36,950 nucleotides of DNA from Bacteroidales bacterium. Lineage in GTDB: Bacteria > Bacteroidota > Bacteroidia > Bacteroidales > Tenuifilaceae. Below the pieces are notes generated by a model that ran no database searches, was not told where the DNA came from, and worked only from the letters and a program-made list of their open reading frames with translations. The DNA is taken from NCBI GenBank assembly GCA_017524185.1, contig JAFWUG010000062.1, positions 1-36,950 of the forward strand. Direction: 5' to 3'. Within the stretch, counting starts at the first letter, position 1, and each line of letters opens with the position of its first letter. This document shows, one piece after another, positions 1 to 7,554 of this stretch. Position numbers and translations under genes: made by a program.

Positions 1-1992
1 CTATATGCCCCTAAATTTCTCGAAAAATGCTTGTAGTTTTTGGGTTACGGCCATTTTTTTGTAGCTGCGGTCGCTGCCGCCGCCGCCAAATCTCGACATT
101 GCCGGTAGTATCTTGTCGATGTCGGTGCCGGTGGTGCGCAGCTGGCCGTCCCGAAACGAGTTTTCGATGAACTTGCGCGTTTCCGCCGCTTTTAGCTTCT
201 CTTCGTGGATGATTGCGGCGAGTTCGTCATCTCTCTGCTGTTGCACGTAGGCCTCCCACGCGCCGCTTATGTCGGCATCGGTGAGCGCGTTGACTGTGGC
301 TATGAAGCTCTCTATGAGCTCCTTCTTGCTGCGGAGGTTTAGGCTTGCACCAATGGCTTTGGATATGCTCACCAGTATCTCCTTGTTCTTGCAATTGCTG
401 TCGTGATACTGCTGCACCAACATCAGGATGTAGTCGATGTTTATCTCCACTTGACGGATGAGTTCAGTCTCGAAGATGAGGTCGTCGTTTATCATCTCCT
501 TATCAACGTAGGTTTTCCTGCGCCACTTATCCCTCAAATCGAGGTAGTGGGATTGGTAGTCCTGCATCTGTCCGTCGGTGAGTAGTTCCTTGCCCTCAAA
601 CTGGTCGAATGCTTGCAGTACGTTGATGCTTTTCAACAGACTTCCGAACAATCCGATGAAGCGTCTCTCTTCCTGTTCGCTCATTGCCGTCCAAGTCTTG
701 CCAGCTGGTAGGCTGGCGGGAAACTCTTCCCTCAACTGCTGCACCAGTTCTGCATAACCATAACAGTGCTTCCCATTCGGGGTGTCATATCCGTTGTAGT
801 ATGAGTTGAAGTCTTTCAACAGGACGATACTGCTTGCATCCTTGTCGCCGAACAGGGCGATTGCATCGTCGGTCTCTTGTTGCAGATTGCGGAAACAGAC
901 GATGTTGCCAAAGGTCTTGATGCTGTTGAGTATTCGGTTGGTGCGACTATAACTCTGTATCAGTCCGTGCTGACGTAGGTTCTTATCGACGAACAGGGTG
1001 TTCAACGTGGTTGCGTCGAAACCCGTGAGGAACATATTGACCACAATCAACAAATCCACCTGACGGTTCTTCATCCTCAACGAAAGGTCTTTGTAGTAGT
1101 TCTGGAACCGCTCGCTGCTGGTGTCGTACTTGGTGCCGAACATTTGGTTGTAGTCCTTGATTGCTCCGTCGAGGAAATCCCTGCTCTGCTGGTCGAGGTT
1201 GGTGGTGCTCTCGGGGTTCTCTTCCGCCAGTATGCCGTCAATCTCTTCCTCGTTTGCACCGTAGGAATAGATGGTTGCTATTTTCAGCCGCCTGTCTGCC
1301 GACAGGCAGGCCTGCTGTCGCTTGAACTCGTTGTAGTATGCCTTGGCCATCGAGATGCTGGCCACTGCAAACATGGCGTTGAACCCGAGTAGTTTCTGCA
1401 CCATCTTCTCTTCCTTCACTTCCTTGCCACGTCCTGCACTCGCCACCTCGCTGATGTTCTGGGTAGTTCGGAATGAGTAGTAGGATGTGCGCTTGGTCTT
1501 CTGGTCGAAATGTTCAAGGATGTATTTCACCACCTCTTCCACTCGCTCGGGTGCCGCCATCGCCTTCTCTCGGTCTATCGCCGAAATCTGCTTGTCTTGT
1601 ATGCCCTCCTTCTGCTTCACGGTATTCACGTAGTCGATACGGAACGGTAGGACATTTTCGTCGTTGATTGCATCGACGATGGTGTAGGTATGCAGTTTGT
1701 CGCCAAACGCCTGTTGGGTGGTCTTGAGTTGTATGTTGCCACCCGTGCTTGCATTCGCTGCAAAGATGGGTGTGCCAGTGAAACCGAACAGATGGTATTT
1801 CTTGAAGTTCTTGGTGATTGCCGTGTGCATCTCGCCGAAGTTGCTACGATGACACTCGTCGAAGATGATGACCACGTGCGTTTGGAATATCTCGTGTCCT
1901 TTGTTCTTCTGTACGAAGATGGACAATTTCTGAATGGTGGTGATGATTATCTTGTAATCGTGGTATGCTCCGTTCTTGTCCTTGTTTTCCAA
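1..1992 (-). CDS. hsdR: Type I restriction enzyme R subunit, N-terminally truncated
   Basis: HsdR is the ATP-dependent translocase and nuclease subunit of type I restriction-modification complexes. The 663-residue frame keeps the back part of the motor: motif II DECHRS at residues 45-50, motif III FTGTP at 71-75, the NMFLTGFDA stretch near 342 and motif VI SYSRTNR near 373, then the helical C-terminal region. The N-terminal PD-(D/E)XK nuclease and the Walker A motif of full-length HsdR (usually about 1000 residues) are absent. The frame opens with TTG at 1992, and an in-frame TAA seven codons upstream rules out extension. No HsdM or HsdS is visible in the window. What is left cannot cut or hydrolyse ATP by the known mechanism, so it is probably a remnant, although the frame is intact and has a promoter. 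Family call is sure; function as a working enzyme is unlikely. Confidence 0.85.
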   Translation of the reverse strand: MENKDKNGAYHDYKIIITTIQKLSIFVQKNKGHEIFQTHVVIIFDECHRSNFGEMHTAITKNFKKYHLFGFTGTPIFAANASTGGNIQLKTTQQAFGDKLHTYTIVDAINDENVLPFRIDYVNTVKQKEGIQDKQISAIDREKAMAAPERVEEVVKYILEHFDQKTKRTSYYSFRTTQNISEVASAGRGKEVKEEKMVQKLLGFNAMFAVASISMAKAYYNEFKRQQACLSADRRLKIATIYSYGANEEEIDGILAEENPESTTNLDQQSRDFLDGAIKDYNQMFGTKYDTSSERFQNYYKDLSLRMKNRQVDLLIVVNMFLTGFDATTLNTLFVDKNLRQHGLIQSYSRTNRILNSIKTFGNIVCFRNLQQETDDAIALFGDKDASSIVLLKDFNSYYNGYDTPNGKHCYGYAELVQQLREEFPASLPAGKTWTAMSEQEERRFIGLFGSLLKSINVLQAFDQFEGKELLTDGQMQDYQSHYLDLRDKWRRKTYVDKEMINDDLIFETELIRQVEINIDYILMLVQQYHDSNCKNKEILVSISKAIGASLNLRSKKELIESFIATVNALTDADISGAWEAYVQQQRDDELAAIIHEEKLKAAETRKFIENSFRDGQLRTTGTDIDKILPAMSRFGGGGSDRSYKKMAVTQKLQAFFEKFRGI

Positions 1993-2037
1993 CTGCCGTT
2001 GCGTTGTAGTTTACTTAAAATTGGTGGGGTGTAGGTG

Positions 2038-2068
2038 CAAAGTTAGCGAAAAATGGGCATACGGGCAA
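2038..2068 (-). promoter_or_regulatory. Bacteroides-type promoter in front of truncated hsdR
   Basis: On the - strand TTG (2068-2066), a 20-base spacer and TAACTTTG (2045-2038) match the Bacteroidota sigma-ABfr consensus. Transcription should begin near 2031, only about 40 bases before the TTG codon of the truncated hsdR. Confidence 0.7.
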
Positions 2069-2110
2069 TTTGTTTCGCCCTGTTTTATTGGCAATGCCAA
2101 AAAAGTAAGT

Positions 2111-2136
2111 GGGGTTTGGGGCAAAGCCCCAAGCGC
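2111..2136. repeat. Intergenic palindromic repeat, copy 1
   Basis: Centred on GGGGCAAAGCCCC and followed by AAGCG. A near-identical copy with one base deleted and one C-to-T change lies at 15360-15385. Both are intergenic and about 13 kb apart. Confidence 0.6.
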
Positions 2137-2295
2137 TCATATATTTGGATGGTTTGCTGTTTAGCATCACACTATACATTCTATCGGCGCAAATCTACGC
2201 AGCCAAACCGCCAAAATATGGCGGTTGACAAAAAAAATATGCATAGCCACCGATTTTAGCTATAGCACAAATCCAGGTATTCGAATAATTTTTCG

Positions 2296-2303
2296 TACCT
2301 TTG
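2296..2303 (+). promoter_or_regulatory. Promoter -7 element of nusB
   Basis: TACCTTTG matches TAnnTTTG and sits 36 bases before the nusB ATG. I see no clear -33 TTG at the expected distance. Confidence 0.5.
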
Positions 2304-2338
2304 TGGCCGTTTTTTGAATCCATAAGTTCTTATAGGCT

Positions 2339-3304
2339 ATGATCAGCAGGCATCTTCTACGCATCAAGATTCTACAAATCCTATTCGCTCACTACCGCAA
2401 CGGCGTAGCAACGCCCGAGGCCCTCGACAAAGAGCTCGGCCTGAGCGTGGAGAAAACCCACCACCTCTATCACCTGCTGATGCAGCTCCCTGTGGAGCTC
2501 GTGGCCTACGCCCAAAACCGCATCGACCTGGCCAAGCAAAAGTTGCGGCCCACGCCCGAAGATCTCAACCCCAACACCCGTTTCGTCGATAACGCCATTG
2601 TGCAGCAACTGGCCGCCAGCAAAACGCTGCGCAAATATCTCGATACCAATAGGTTGAACTGGCGCAACAACCCCGAGATGATCAAATCGCTCTACCAGCG
2701 CCTCTGCAACTCCGACAACTATAAGGCCTACATGGCTGCCCCCACCTGCTCGCTCGACGACGACCGCATGGTGGTGGCCAACTTCGTCCTCAAGGAGCTC
2801 GACCGCAACGACGACCTGCTCCTCATGCTCGAGGAGCAGAGCATCTACTGGAACGACGACATCGACCTGGTGGCCAGCATGGCCTCCAAAACCATCAAGC
2901 GCCTCAGCGGTCAGCCCGACGAGGAGCCACAGCTTATGCCCATCTACCGCTGCGCCGACGACGAGGACTACGCTCGCCGCCTGCTCAGCCGCACCCTGAT
3001 GCGCCACACCGAGAACCTCGAGCTAATCAACCAATTCACCCAAAACTGGGACGTGGACCGCATTGCCAACATCGACATCCTAATCATGGAAATGGCCATC
3101 ACTGAGATACTCGAATTCCCCTCAATCCCCATCAAGGTTAGCCTGAACGAATACATCGAAATCGTGAAATACTACGGAACTGAGCAGAGCAGCACCTTTG
3201 TGAACGGCGTGCTCGATAGGGTGGTGGCCTCGCTGCGCGAGCAGCAACTGGTGCAGAAGCAGGGCCGCGGACTGGTGGGGGAGGACGATAGCCGTTTGAA
3301 ATAA
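2339..3304 (+). CDS. nusB: Transcription antitermination factor NusB (long Bacteroidota form)
   Basis: NusB binds boxA RNA together with NusE (S10) and promotes rRNA antitermination in the cytoplasm. The 321-residue protein begins MISRHLLRIKILQILFAHY, the usual start of Bacteroidota NusB, and carries the helical NusB fold in the last 120 residues (MRHTENLELINQF, NWDVDRIANIDILIMEMAI, IPIKVSLNEYIEIVKYYG, FVNGVLD). It is about twice as long as the E. coli protein because of an N-terminal extension, which is normal for this phylum. The ATG at 2339 follows a TAnnTTTG promoter element. Its TAA overlaps the ATG of the next gene by one base, so the two are co-transcribed and probably translationally coupled. 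Identification is firm. Confidence 0.93.
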   Translation: MISRHLLRIKILQILFAHYRNGVATPEALDKELGLSVEKTHHLYHLLMQLPVELVAYAQNRIDLAKQKLRPTPEDLNPNTRFVDNAIVQQLAASKTLRKYLDTNRLNWRNNPEMIKSLYQRLCNSDNYKAYMAAPTCSLDDDRMVVANFVLKELDRNDDLLLMLEEQSIYWNDDIDLVASMASKTIKRLSGQPDEEPQLMPIYRCADDEDYARRLLSRTLMRHTENLELINQFTQNWDVDRIANIDILIMEMAITEILEFPSIPIKVSLNEYIEIVKYYGTEQSSTFVNGVLDRVVASLREQQLVQKQGRGLVGEDDSRLK

Positions 3305-3741
3305 TGCGCCGCCACATCACCATAGTCCTACTGTTTGCTGCTGCGGTGCTAAGCCTATCCATAGGCAATAGTGCCTGCACGGGTCGGCGCGGACAGGCGT
3401 CAGCCGCAAACGCCCAACCAGCCGACACGGCCATGGCCGATTTGGTGTATATTGATGACTTTCACGACTTTGGCACCATTCAGTCGGGCGAGGTGGTTAC
3501 ATTCGCCTTCCGCTTCCGAAACAATGGCACAGCTCCGCTGATTATCAAGGATATAATACCCGACTGCGGCTGCACCTCAACCCGCATCGACAAGCAGCTT
3601 TACGCGCCCCACGAGCAGGGCTACATCGAGGTGCAGTTCAACAGCAAAGGCTGGCATGGCTCTCAGTATAAGCAGGTTACGCTACGCACCAACTCACCCA
3701 TACGTGACAAATCCGTAACCATAAAAGCCAACGTGATATAG
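3304..3741 (+). CDS. DUF1573 domain lipoprotein
   Basis: A 145-residue exported protein. Residues 1-25 form a basic-hydrophobic signal ending at a Cys (SIGNSAC), consistent with a lipoprotein anchor. Residues 45-145 are a DUF1573 domain, an immunoglobulin-like beta sandwich recognised by the stretches FHDFGTIQSGEV, FRFRNNGTAPLII, PDCGCTS and the closing VTIKANV. The function of DUF1573 proteins is not established; they are periplasmic or surface proteins very common in Bacteroidota. The position between nusB and yajC is the usual neighbourhood for this gene, and the one-base overlap with nusB suggests one transcript. Confidence 0.88.
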   Translation: MRRHITIVLLFAAAVLSLSIGNSACTGRRGQASAANAQPADTAMADLVYIDDFHDFGTIQSGEVVTFAFRFRNNGTAPLIIKDIIPDCGCTSTRIDKQLYAPHEQGYIEVQFNSKGWHGSQYKQVTLRTNSPIRDKSVTIKANVI

Positions 3742-3760
3742 CAAAGCGTCTCTTTTTAGC

Positions 3761-3768
3761 TATCTTTG
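3761..3768 (+). promoter_or_regulatory. Promoter -7 element of yajC
   Basis: TATCTTTG fits TAnnTTTG, 42 bases before the yajC ATG. No convincing -33 TTG was found. Confidence 0.5.
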
Positions 3769-3809
3769 TCAGCGTAAAATAAACCCGAAAACAACTTAAT
3801 TATTTCAAT

Positions 3810-4127
3810 ATGAACACACTACACATCATGTTGCAGGCTCAGGGTCAGCCTGCACAGAGTCTGCCCATGACCATCCTGATGTTTGCCCTCATCATCGTGG
3901 TTTTCTATTTCTTCATGATTCGCCCACAGGCCAAGCGTCAGAAAGAGCTCAAGGCATTTCAGGACTCCCTTAAAAAGGGCGATCGCGTAATCATCGCTGG
4001 CGGCGTTTACGGCAAAATCAGCGAGATCAAGGAGGAGTACGCCGTGGTTGAGGTCGATGACAACGTGCGCCTCAAGGTAATCAAAAGCACCATCATCCGC
4101 GATGCCAGCGACATACAGGCGCGCTAA
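3810..4127 (+). CDS. yajC: Preprotein translocase subunit YajC
   Basis: YajC is a small inner-membrane partner of the SecDF-YajC complex that assists Sec-dependent export. The 105 residues contain one membrane helix (residues about 21-40, MTILMFALIIVVFYFFMIRP), the typical RPQAKRQKE sequence right after it, and the KGDRVIIAGGVYGKI and IIRDAS motifs of the cytoplasmic part. Length and layout are standard. It has its own promoter element and is followed by a possible terminator, so it may be partly independent of its neighbours. Confidence 0.95.
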   Translation: MNTLHIMLQAQGQPAQSLPMTILMFALIIVVFYFFMIRPQAKRQKELKAFQDSLKKGDRVIIAGGVYGKISEIKEEYAVVEVDDNVRLKVIKSTIIRDASDIQAR

Positions 4128-4152
4128 CAGCGCATTGTGCAAGCAACTATAG

Positions 4153-4194
4153 GCGGGGTTAGTGGGCATTGGCTCTCTGACCCCGCACTGTTTT
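4153..4194 (+). terminator. Possible terminator after yajC
   Basis: GCGGGGT (4153-4159) pairs with ACCCCGC (4180-4186) across a 20-base loop and is followed by ACTGTTTT. The loop is long and the T run short, so this is a weak call. Confidence 0.4.
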
Positions 4195-4232
4195 ACCCCA
4201 CAAAAAATTCTTCCAAACTTCCATAAGTTTGC

Positions 4233-4240
4233 TAACTTTG
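4233..4240 (+). promoter_or_regulatory. Promoter -7 element of ybbR-coaE-djlA-like operon
   Basis: TAACTTTG fits TAnnTTTG and lies 33 bases before the ATG at 4273. Confidence 0.5.
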
Positions 4241-4272
4241 GGCATCATTTTCATGCATCGTAGCCGCTTGGC

Positions 4273-5301
4273 ATGGACGAACACAAGCACATAGTAAAGC
4301 AATTCAACAGCCTCATCGAGCGCAAAAAGCCACAACTGCGGGCACGCTTGCTGCATGGCATCATATTTTTGTTCATCTCAACCACGCTTTGGCTGCTCAT
4401 GAAACTCGGTCACGAATACACCACCGCAATAACCTATCCCGTAGAAATTACTACCCCCCCCGAGGGTTTCATGCTTGTTGACGACGGAACTAAGCGTGTG
4501 CAGTTGCGTGTGAAAGCCCAAGGATTTACGCTGCTGCGCTACAAAATGGGAGGCGATGCCACCCCCATCAGGCTCAGCGTGGGCGACTATCATGCCAGCG
4601 GTCCGAATGCTCGCTTTGGATACTATATGACGCTGCGCGGACAGATACCCGCTTTCCGAGCCCAGCTCAACAGCGAGCTCGAACTGGTGGGACTAACCAC
4701 CGACACGCTTCGTTTTCACATGGCTCGCGTGGTGGCCAAACGTGTGCCGATACGCTTGGAGCTCGACCTTACGCAGGCCGGACAGATTATGCAGTCGGGT
4801 CCCGTTCTGCTCAATCCCGACTCGGTTAGCATCACTGGCCCCGCTGCTCTGCTCGACACCATAACGCACATATACACCGCACGCCTCGCCATCAGCGCGT
4901 CAACGCCGCAGAACGTTACGCACACTTTGCGCCTGCTTGGCCCCGAGCAAATATCGCTATCGCCTCAAAACGTTGAGGTTAGCGTGCCGCTCGACCGTTT
5001 CACCGAGATTGCGCTGAGCATTCCCATAACCCCCGTCAATGTCCCCTCCGATGTCGATCTAACTTTACTCCCCGAAAATGTTGAACTGATTTGTAATGTG
5101 CCTGTAGGACAATATTTTAACACACAGCCAGAGCAATTCAGAGTGGAGTGCGACTATGTTGAGCGCGGCACGGTGGCCAACGGCAAAATGCGCCTAAAGC
5201 TCACCGAACAGCCCCAGCACGTGTCGCGGGTGATGTTCAGTCCTCAATTTGTCGACTATTTCGTCAAAAAATGCACCGCCAAAGGTCAGGGCAAACTATG
5301 A
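4273..5301 (+). CDS. YbbR-like domain protein
   Basis: A 342-residue protein with one N-terminal membrane helix (about residues 25-43, LLHGIIFLFISTTLWLLMK), then an extracytoplasmic part made of repeated YbbR-type beta modules (for example VQLRVKAQGFTLLRYK and VSIRG-like DSVSITGPAALLDTI). In Firmicutes YbbR (CdaR) partners the diadenylate cyclase CdaA; no cyclase gene is adjacent here, so that role cannot be assumed. In Bacteroidota the gene typically sits between yajC and coaE, as it does here. Its TGA overlaps the coaE ATG by two bases (ATGA), so translation is probably coupled. Confidence 0.85.
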   Translation: MDEHKHIVKQFNSLIERKKPQLRARLLHGIIFLFISTTLWLLMKLGHEYTTAITYPVEITTPPEGFMLVDDGTKRVQLRVKAQGFTLLRYKMGGDATPIRLSVGDYHASGPNARFGYYMTLRGQIPAFRAQLNSELELVGLTTDTLRFHMARVVAKRVPIRLELDLTQAGQIMQSGPVLLNPDSVSITGPAALLDTITHIYTARLAISASTPQNVTHTLRLLGPEQISLSPQNVEVSVPLDRFTEIALSIPITPVNVPSDVDLTLLPENVELICNVPVGQYFNTQPEQFRVECDYVERGTVANGKMRLKLTEQPQHVSRVMFSPQFVDYFVKKCTAKGQGKL

Positions 5302-5876
5302 GAGTAGGCATTACAGGCGGCATTGGAAGCGGCAAATCGCTGGTGGGCGAGGTGCTACAGCGCATGGGCTTTCCGCTCTATAGCTCCGATATTCGTGCTA
5401 AACAATTGGTCGAAAGTGATTTAGAGCTGCGCCAGCGTATTGTCGCTCTGCTGGGTGCGGAGGCCTATACTTCCCAAGGCTGCTACAACAAGCCCTACGT
5501 AGCGCAGCGCGTGTTTGCCAATCCTAATTTGTTGCAGCAGCTCAATGCACTGATACATCCCGTTGTTGCCATCGATTTTGTCCAGTGGGCTTCTGCGCAG
5601 CCTGTCCGACTTGTTTTTCTCGAATCGGCCATCCTATTCGAGAGCCATTTCGACCAAATGGTTGATGCGGTGGTGGCCATAACCGCCCCCGATGAGGTGC
5701 GAATCCAGCGCGTTATGCGCCGCGATGGGGCTGTTCGCCAGCAGGTGGAGCAGCGCATGTCTGCCCAAATGCCAACTAACGAACTGTGCCAACGCGCAAA
5801 TTTTGTCATTCAAAACGATGGAGAGCATCTTCTTATACCTCAGATAATTAGTGTGTTAAATCGTCTATTGCAATAA
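5298..5876 (+). CDS. coaE: Dephospho-CoA kinase
   Basis: CoaE catalyses the last step of coenzyme A synthesis: ATP-dependent 3'-phosphorylation of dephospho-CoA. The N-terminal MRVGITGGIGSGKSLVGEVL holds the P-loop GGIGSGKS, followed by the conserved GFPLYSSDIRAKQL (D of the substrate loop), INALIHP-like LNALIHPVV and the lid-type sequence QRVMRRDG. I chose ATG 5298 rather than an in-frame ATG at 5271, because it puts the P-loop at residue 7 as in the family and forms an ATGA overlap with the preceding stop. 192 residues is the normal length. Confidence 0.94.
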   Translation: MRVGITGGIGSGKSLVGEVLQRMGFPLYSSDIRAKQLVESDLELRQRIVALLGAEAYTSQGCYNKPYVAQRVFANPNLLQQLNALIHPVVAIDFVQWASAQPVRLVFLESAILFESHFDQMVDAVVAITAPDEVRIQRVMRRDGAVRQQVEQRMSAQMPTNELCQRANFVIQNDGEHLLIPQIISVLNRLLQ

Positions 5877-5901
5877 TTTGCTTTAAGTATTATAACAACC
5901 T

Positions 5902-6702
5902 ATGGGCAAATACAAGAAATGGATTACGGGTAGCATTGGTTGGGCACTATTTGGCCCAATTGGTGCGCTAATTGGCTTTGCCATAGGCTCTATGCTCGAC
6001 GAGGCCACCGACGACAGCAATGCTTCGCATGGCACAAGCGGCACGGGGCAATCGCGCTTCACCCGCAGCACCAATGCCCAAGCCCGCCCCCGAACGCGCA
6101 ACTTCTATACAGGGCAAACAAGCCGTAATGGTTTTGTTATTAGTCTGTTAGTGCTTGTTTCGGCGGTACTCAAGGCCGACGATAAGGTGATGCGCTCTGA
6201 GCTCGACTTCGTGAAACGCTATTTCCGCCAGAAATTTGGCCCCGACGCCGAGCGCGAATCGCTGCTCTTGCTGCGCGATTTGTTAAAGCAGCAGGTGCAA
6301 CTCGGCCCAGTATGTGCTCAAATAGCCCAGAACCTCAACTATTCGTCGCGATTGCAGCTCCTGCACATGCTCTACGACCTGGCCAAGGCCGATTCGCCTG
6401 TGAATGCTGCCGAGCAGCGCGTAATCTCCATGATTGCAGCCATGATTGGCATCACCCCCGACGACCAAAGTTCCATCAAGGCCATGTTTGTGGTCGAGGC
6501 CAATCCGCACTATAAAATACTGGAAATCAGTCCAGATGCCACCGACGACGAGGTGAAACGCGCCTACCGCAAGATGGCCATGAAGTACCACCCCGACAAG
6601 GTGAGCCATCTCGGCGACGACATCCGCCTACAGGCCGAGCAAAAGTTTAAAAATGTGGCTCAGGCCTACGAGCGCATAAAGGCCGAGCGCGGAATGAATT
6701 AG
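5902..6702 (+). CDS. TerB-like / J-domain co-chaperone (DjlA-like)
   Basis: A 266-residue protein of DjlA-like architecture. Residues 10-34 form a glycine-rich membrane segment (GSIGWALFGPIGALIGFAIG), residues 75-185 a helical TerB-like domain, and residues 200-266 a C-terminal J domain with the helix-loop HPDK motif (MKYHPDKVSHLG) and YKILEISPDATDDEVKRAY. J domains stimulate the ATPase of DnaK-type Hsp70; TerB-like domains are metal-associated helical modules found in membrane stress proteins. It follows coaE after 25 bases with no promoter in between, so it probably belongs to the ybbR-coaE operon. The specific client is unknown. Confidence 0.88.
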   Translation: MGKYKKWITGSIGWALFGPIGALIGFAIGSMLDEATDDSNASHGTSGTGQSRFTRSTNAQARPRTRNFYTGQTSRNGFVISLLVLVSAVLKADDKVMRSELDFVKRYFRQKFGPDAERESLLLLRDLLKQQVQLGPVCAQIAQNLNYSSRLQLLHMLYDLAKADSPVNAAEQRVISMIAAMIGITPDDQSSIKAMFVVEANPHYKILEISPDATDDEVKRAYRKMAMKYHPDKVSHLGDDIRLQAEQKFKNVAQAYERIKAERGMN

Positions 6703-6755
6703 CCCGTTCTGTGCAAAAAATGTTGTTGCACTACTCAATCAACGCCCAAAATTTC

Positions 6756-6763
6756 TAATTTTG
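6756..6763 (+). promoter_or_regulatory. Promoter -7 element of DUF5606 gene
   Basis: TAATTTTG fits TAnnTTTG, 31 bases before the ATG at 6795. No TTG at the usual spacing. Confidence 0.45.
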
Positions 6764-6794
6764 CGCCGCTGCAAATATCAAACTACATCCAAAT

Positions 6795-7235
6795 ATGGAA
6801 CTCACATTGCAAGAAATTATGTCAATCTCGGGATACCCCGGATTGTTCAAATTCGTATCGCGTGGCCGCATGGGAGCCATCGTAGAGTCGCTCACCGACG
6901 GCAAACGTATGTCGCTCTCCGTTAATGCTAAAGCCTCATCGCTGTCTGATATTGCCATCTACACCGACGAAGGCGAAATGCCTCTGGGCGATGTGCTAAA
7001 AAAGATTCGCGACAAGGAGCAGGGCCAGCCCGCTCCCGATTCCAAAGCAACACCTGCAAACACCCTAAAAACCTATTTTGGAGAGATTCTGCCCTCCTAC
7101 GACCGCCAGATGGTCTATGATAGCCACATACGTAAGGTGTTGGCGTGGTACAACCAATTGCAGGCCAAGGATATGCTTGCCGTGCTTGATGCGCAGCACG
7201 AGCAGGCCGAAGAGGCCGACAAGGCCGATGAGTAG
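6795..7235 (+). CDS. DUF5606 domain protein
   Basis: A 146-residue soluble protein. The N-terminal 70 residues (LQEIMSISGYPGLFKFVSRG, IVESLTDGKRMS, SSLSDIAIYTDEGEMPLGDV) match the DUF5606 family known from Bacteroidota, which has an SH3-like or Tudor-like fold in predictions; no function is established. A middle linker rich in Pro, Lys and Ala is followed by a helical C-terminus (YFGEILPSYDRQMVYDSHIRKVLAWYNQL) and an acidic tail (QAEEADKADE). It has its own promoter element and a terminator after it, so it is probably monocistronic. Confidence 0.82.
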   Translation: MELTLQEIMSISGYPGLFKFVSRGRMGAIVESLTDGKRMSLSVNAKASSLSDIAIYTDEGEMPLGDVLKKIRDKEQGQPAPDSKATPANTLKTYFGEILPSYDRQMVYDSHIRKVLAWYNQLQAKDMLAVLDAQHEQAEEADKADE

Positions 7236-7261
7236 CACACCAAATTAGAGCAAATAGGAGA

Positions 7262-7297
7262 GGGCTGTTCAAAAAAATTGGCAGCCCCCTTTTTTTA
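7262..7297 (+). terminator. Terminator after DUF5606 gene
   Basis: GGGCTG (7262-7267) pairs with CAGCCC (7282-7287), followed by CC and seven T residues. Confidence 0.65.
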
Positions 7298-7501
7298 CTA
7301 TTAAGTATAGAAATCTTCGCTTTTTATAAAACATGCAATTATGTATATTTTTGTTAATCAATATATTATGCTATATTGTTTGAATTAAAATATAACTATA
7401 ACTCGCTTGCGAATACCCCTTTTTATTTCATAAAACCATCTTTCTGCGCAAGTGGCCTCGGCGCGATTTTTGTAAAAATACAAGAAAAAATGTAGCAATA
7501 G
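7298..7501. other. AT-rich intergenic stretch, no gene seen
   Basis: Together with the flanking terminator and promoter this is a gap of about 320 bases. It is AT-rich, with a small inverted repeat (CAATATA at 7359-7365 and TATATTG at 7372-7378). I see no coding frame or RNA gene. Confidence 0.5.
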
Positions 7502-7532
7502 TTGGAGCGTAAACGTAGAAATGGTAACTTTA
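7502..7532 (+). promoter_or_regulatory. Near-consensus promoter of the coiled-coil protein gene
   Basis: TTG (7502-7504), a 20-base spacer and TAACTTTA (7525-7532), one base off TAnnTTTG. The ATG follows 22 bases later. Confidence 0.5.
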
Positions 7533-7554
7533 GCCTATCCGATAAATTGCAGCG

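Larger units (their letters stand above)
1993..2338. other. Intergenic stretch, no gene seen
   Basis: No coding frame is convincing here. It holds the leftward hsdR promoter (2038-2068), a G/C-rich repeat shared with 15360-15385 (at 2111-2136), a hairpin with an 8-bp stem (AACCGCCA at 2206-2213 and TGGCGGTT at 2219-2226) and the nusB promoter (2296-2303). The hairpin has no following T run on either strand, so I do not call it a terminator. Confidence 0.6.

Noticed and set aside
2206..2226. Terminator between hsdR and nusB
   Set aside because: Good stem but no T run on either strand, and both neighbours start rather than end here.
2381..3007. 208-codon frame opposite nusB
   Set aside because: Overlaps nusB completely and its Val/Gly/His-rich translation is typical of an antisense shadow.
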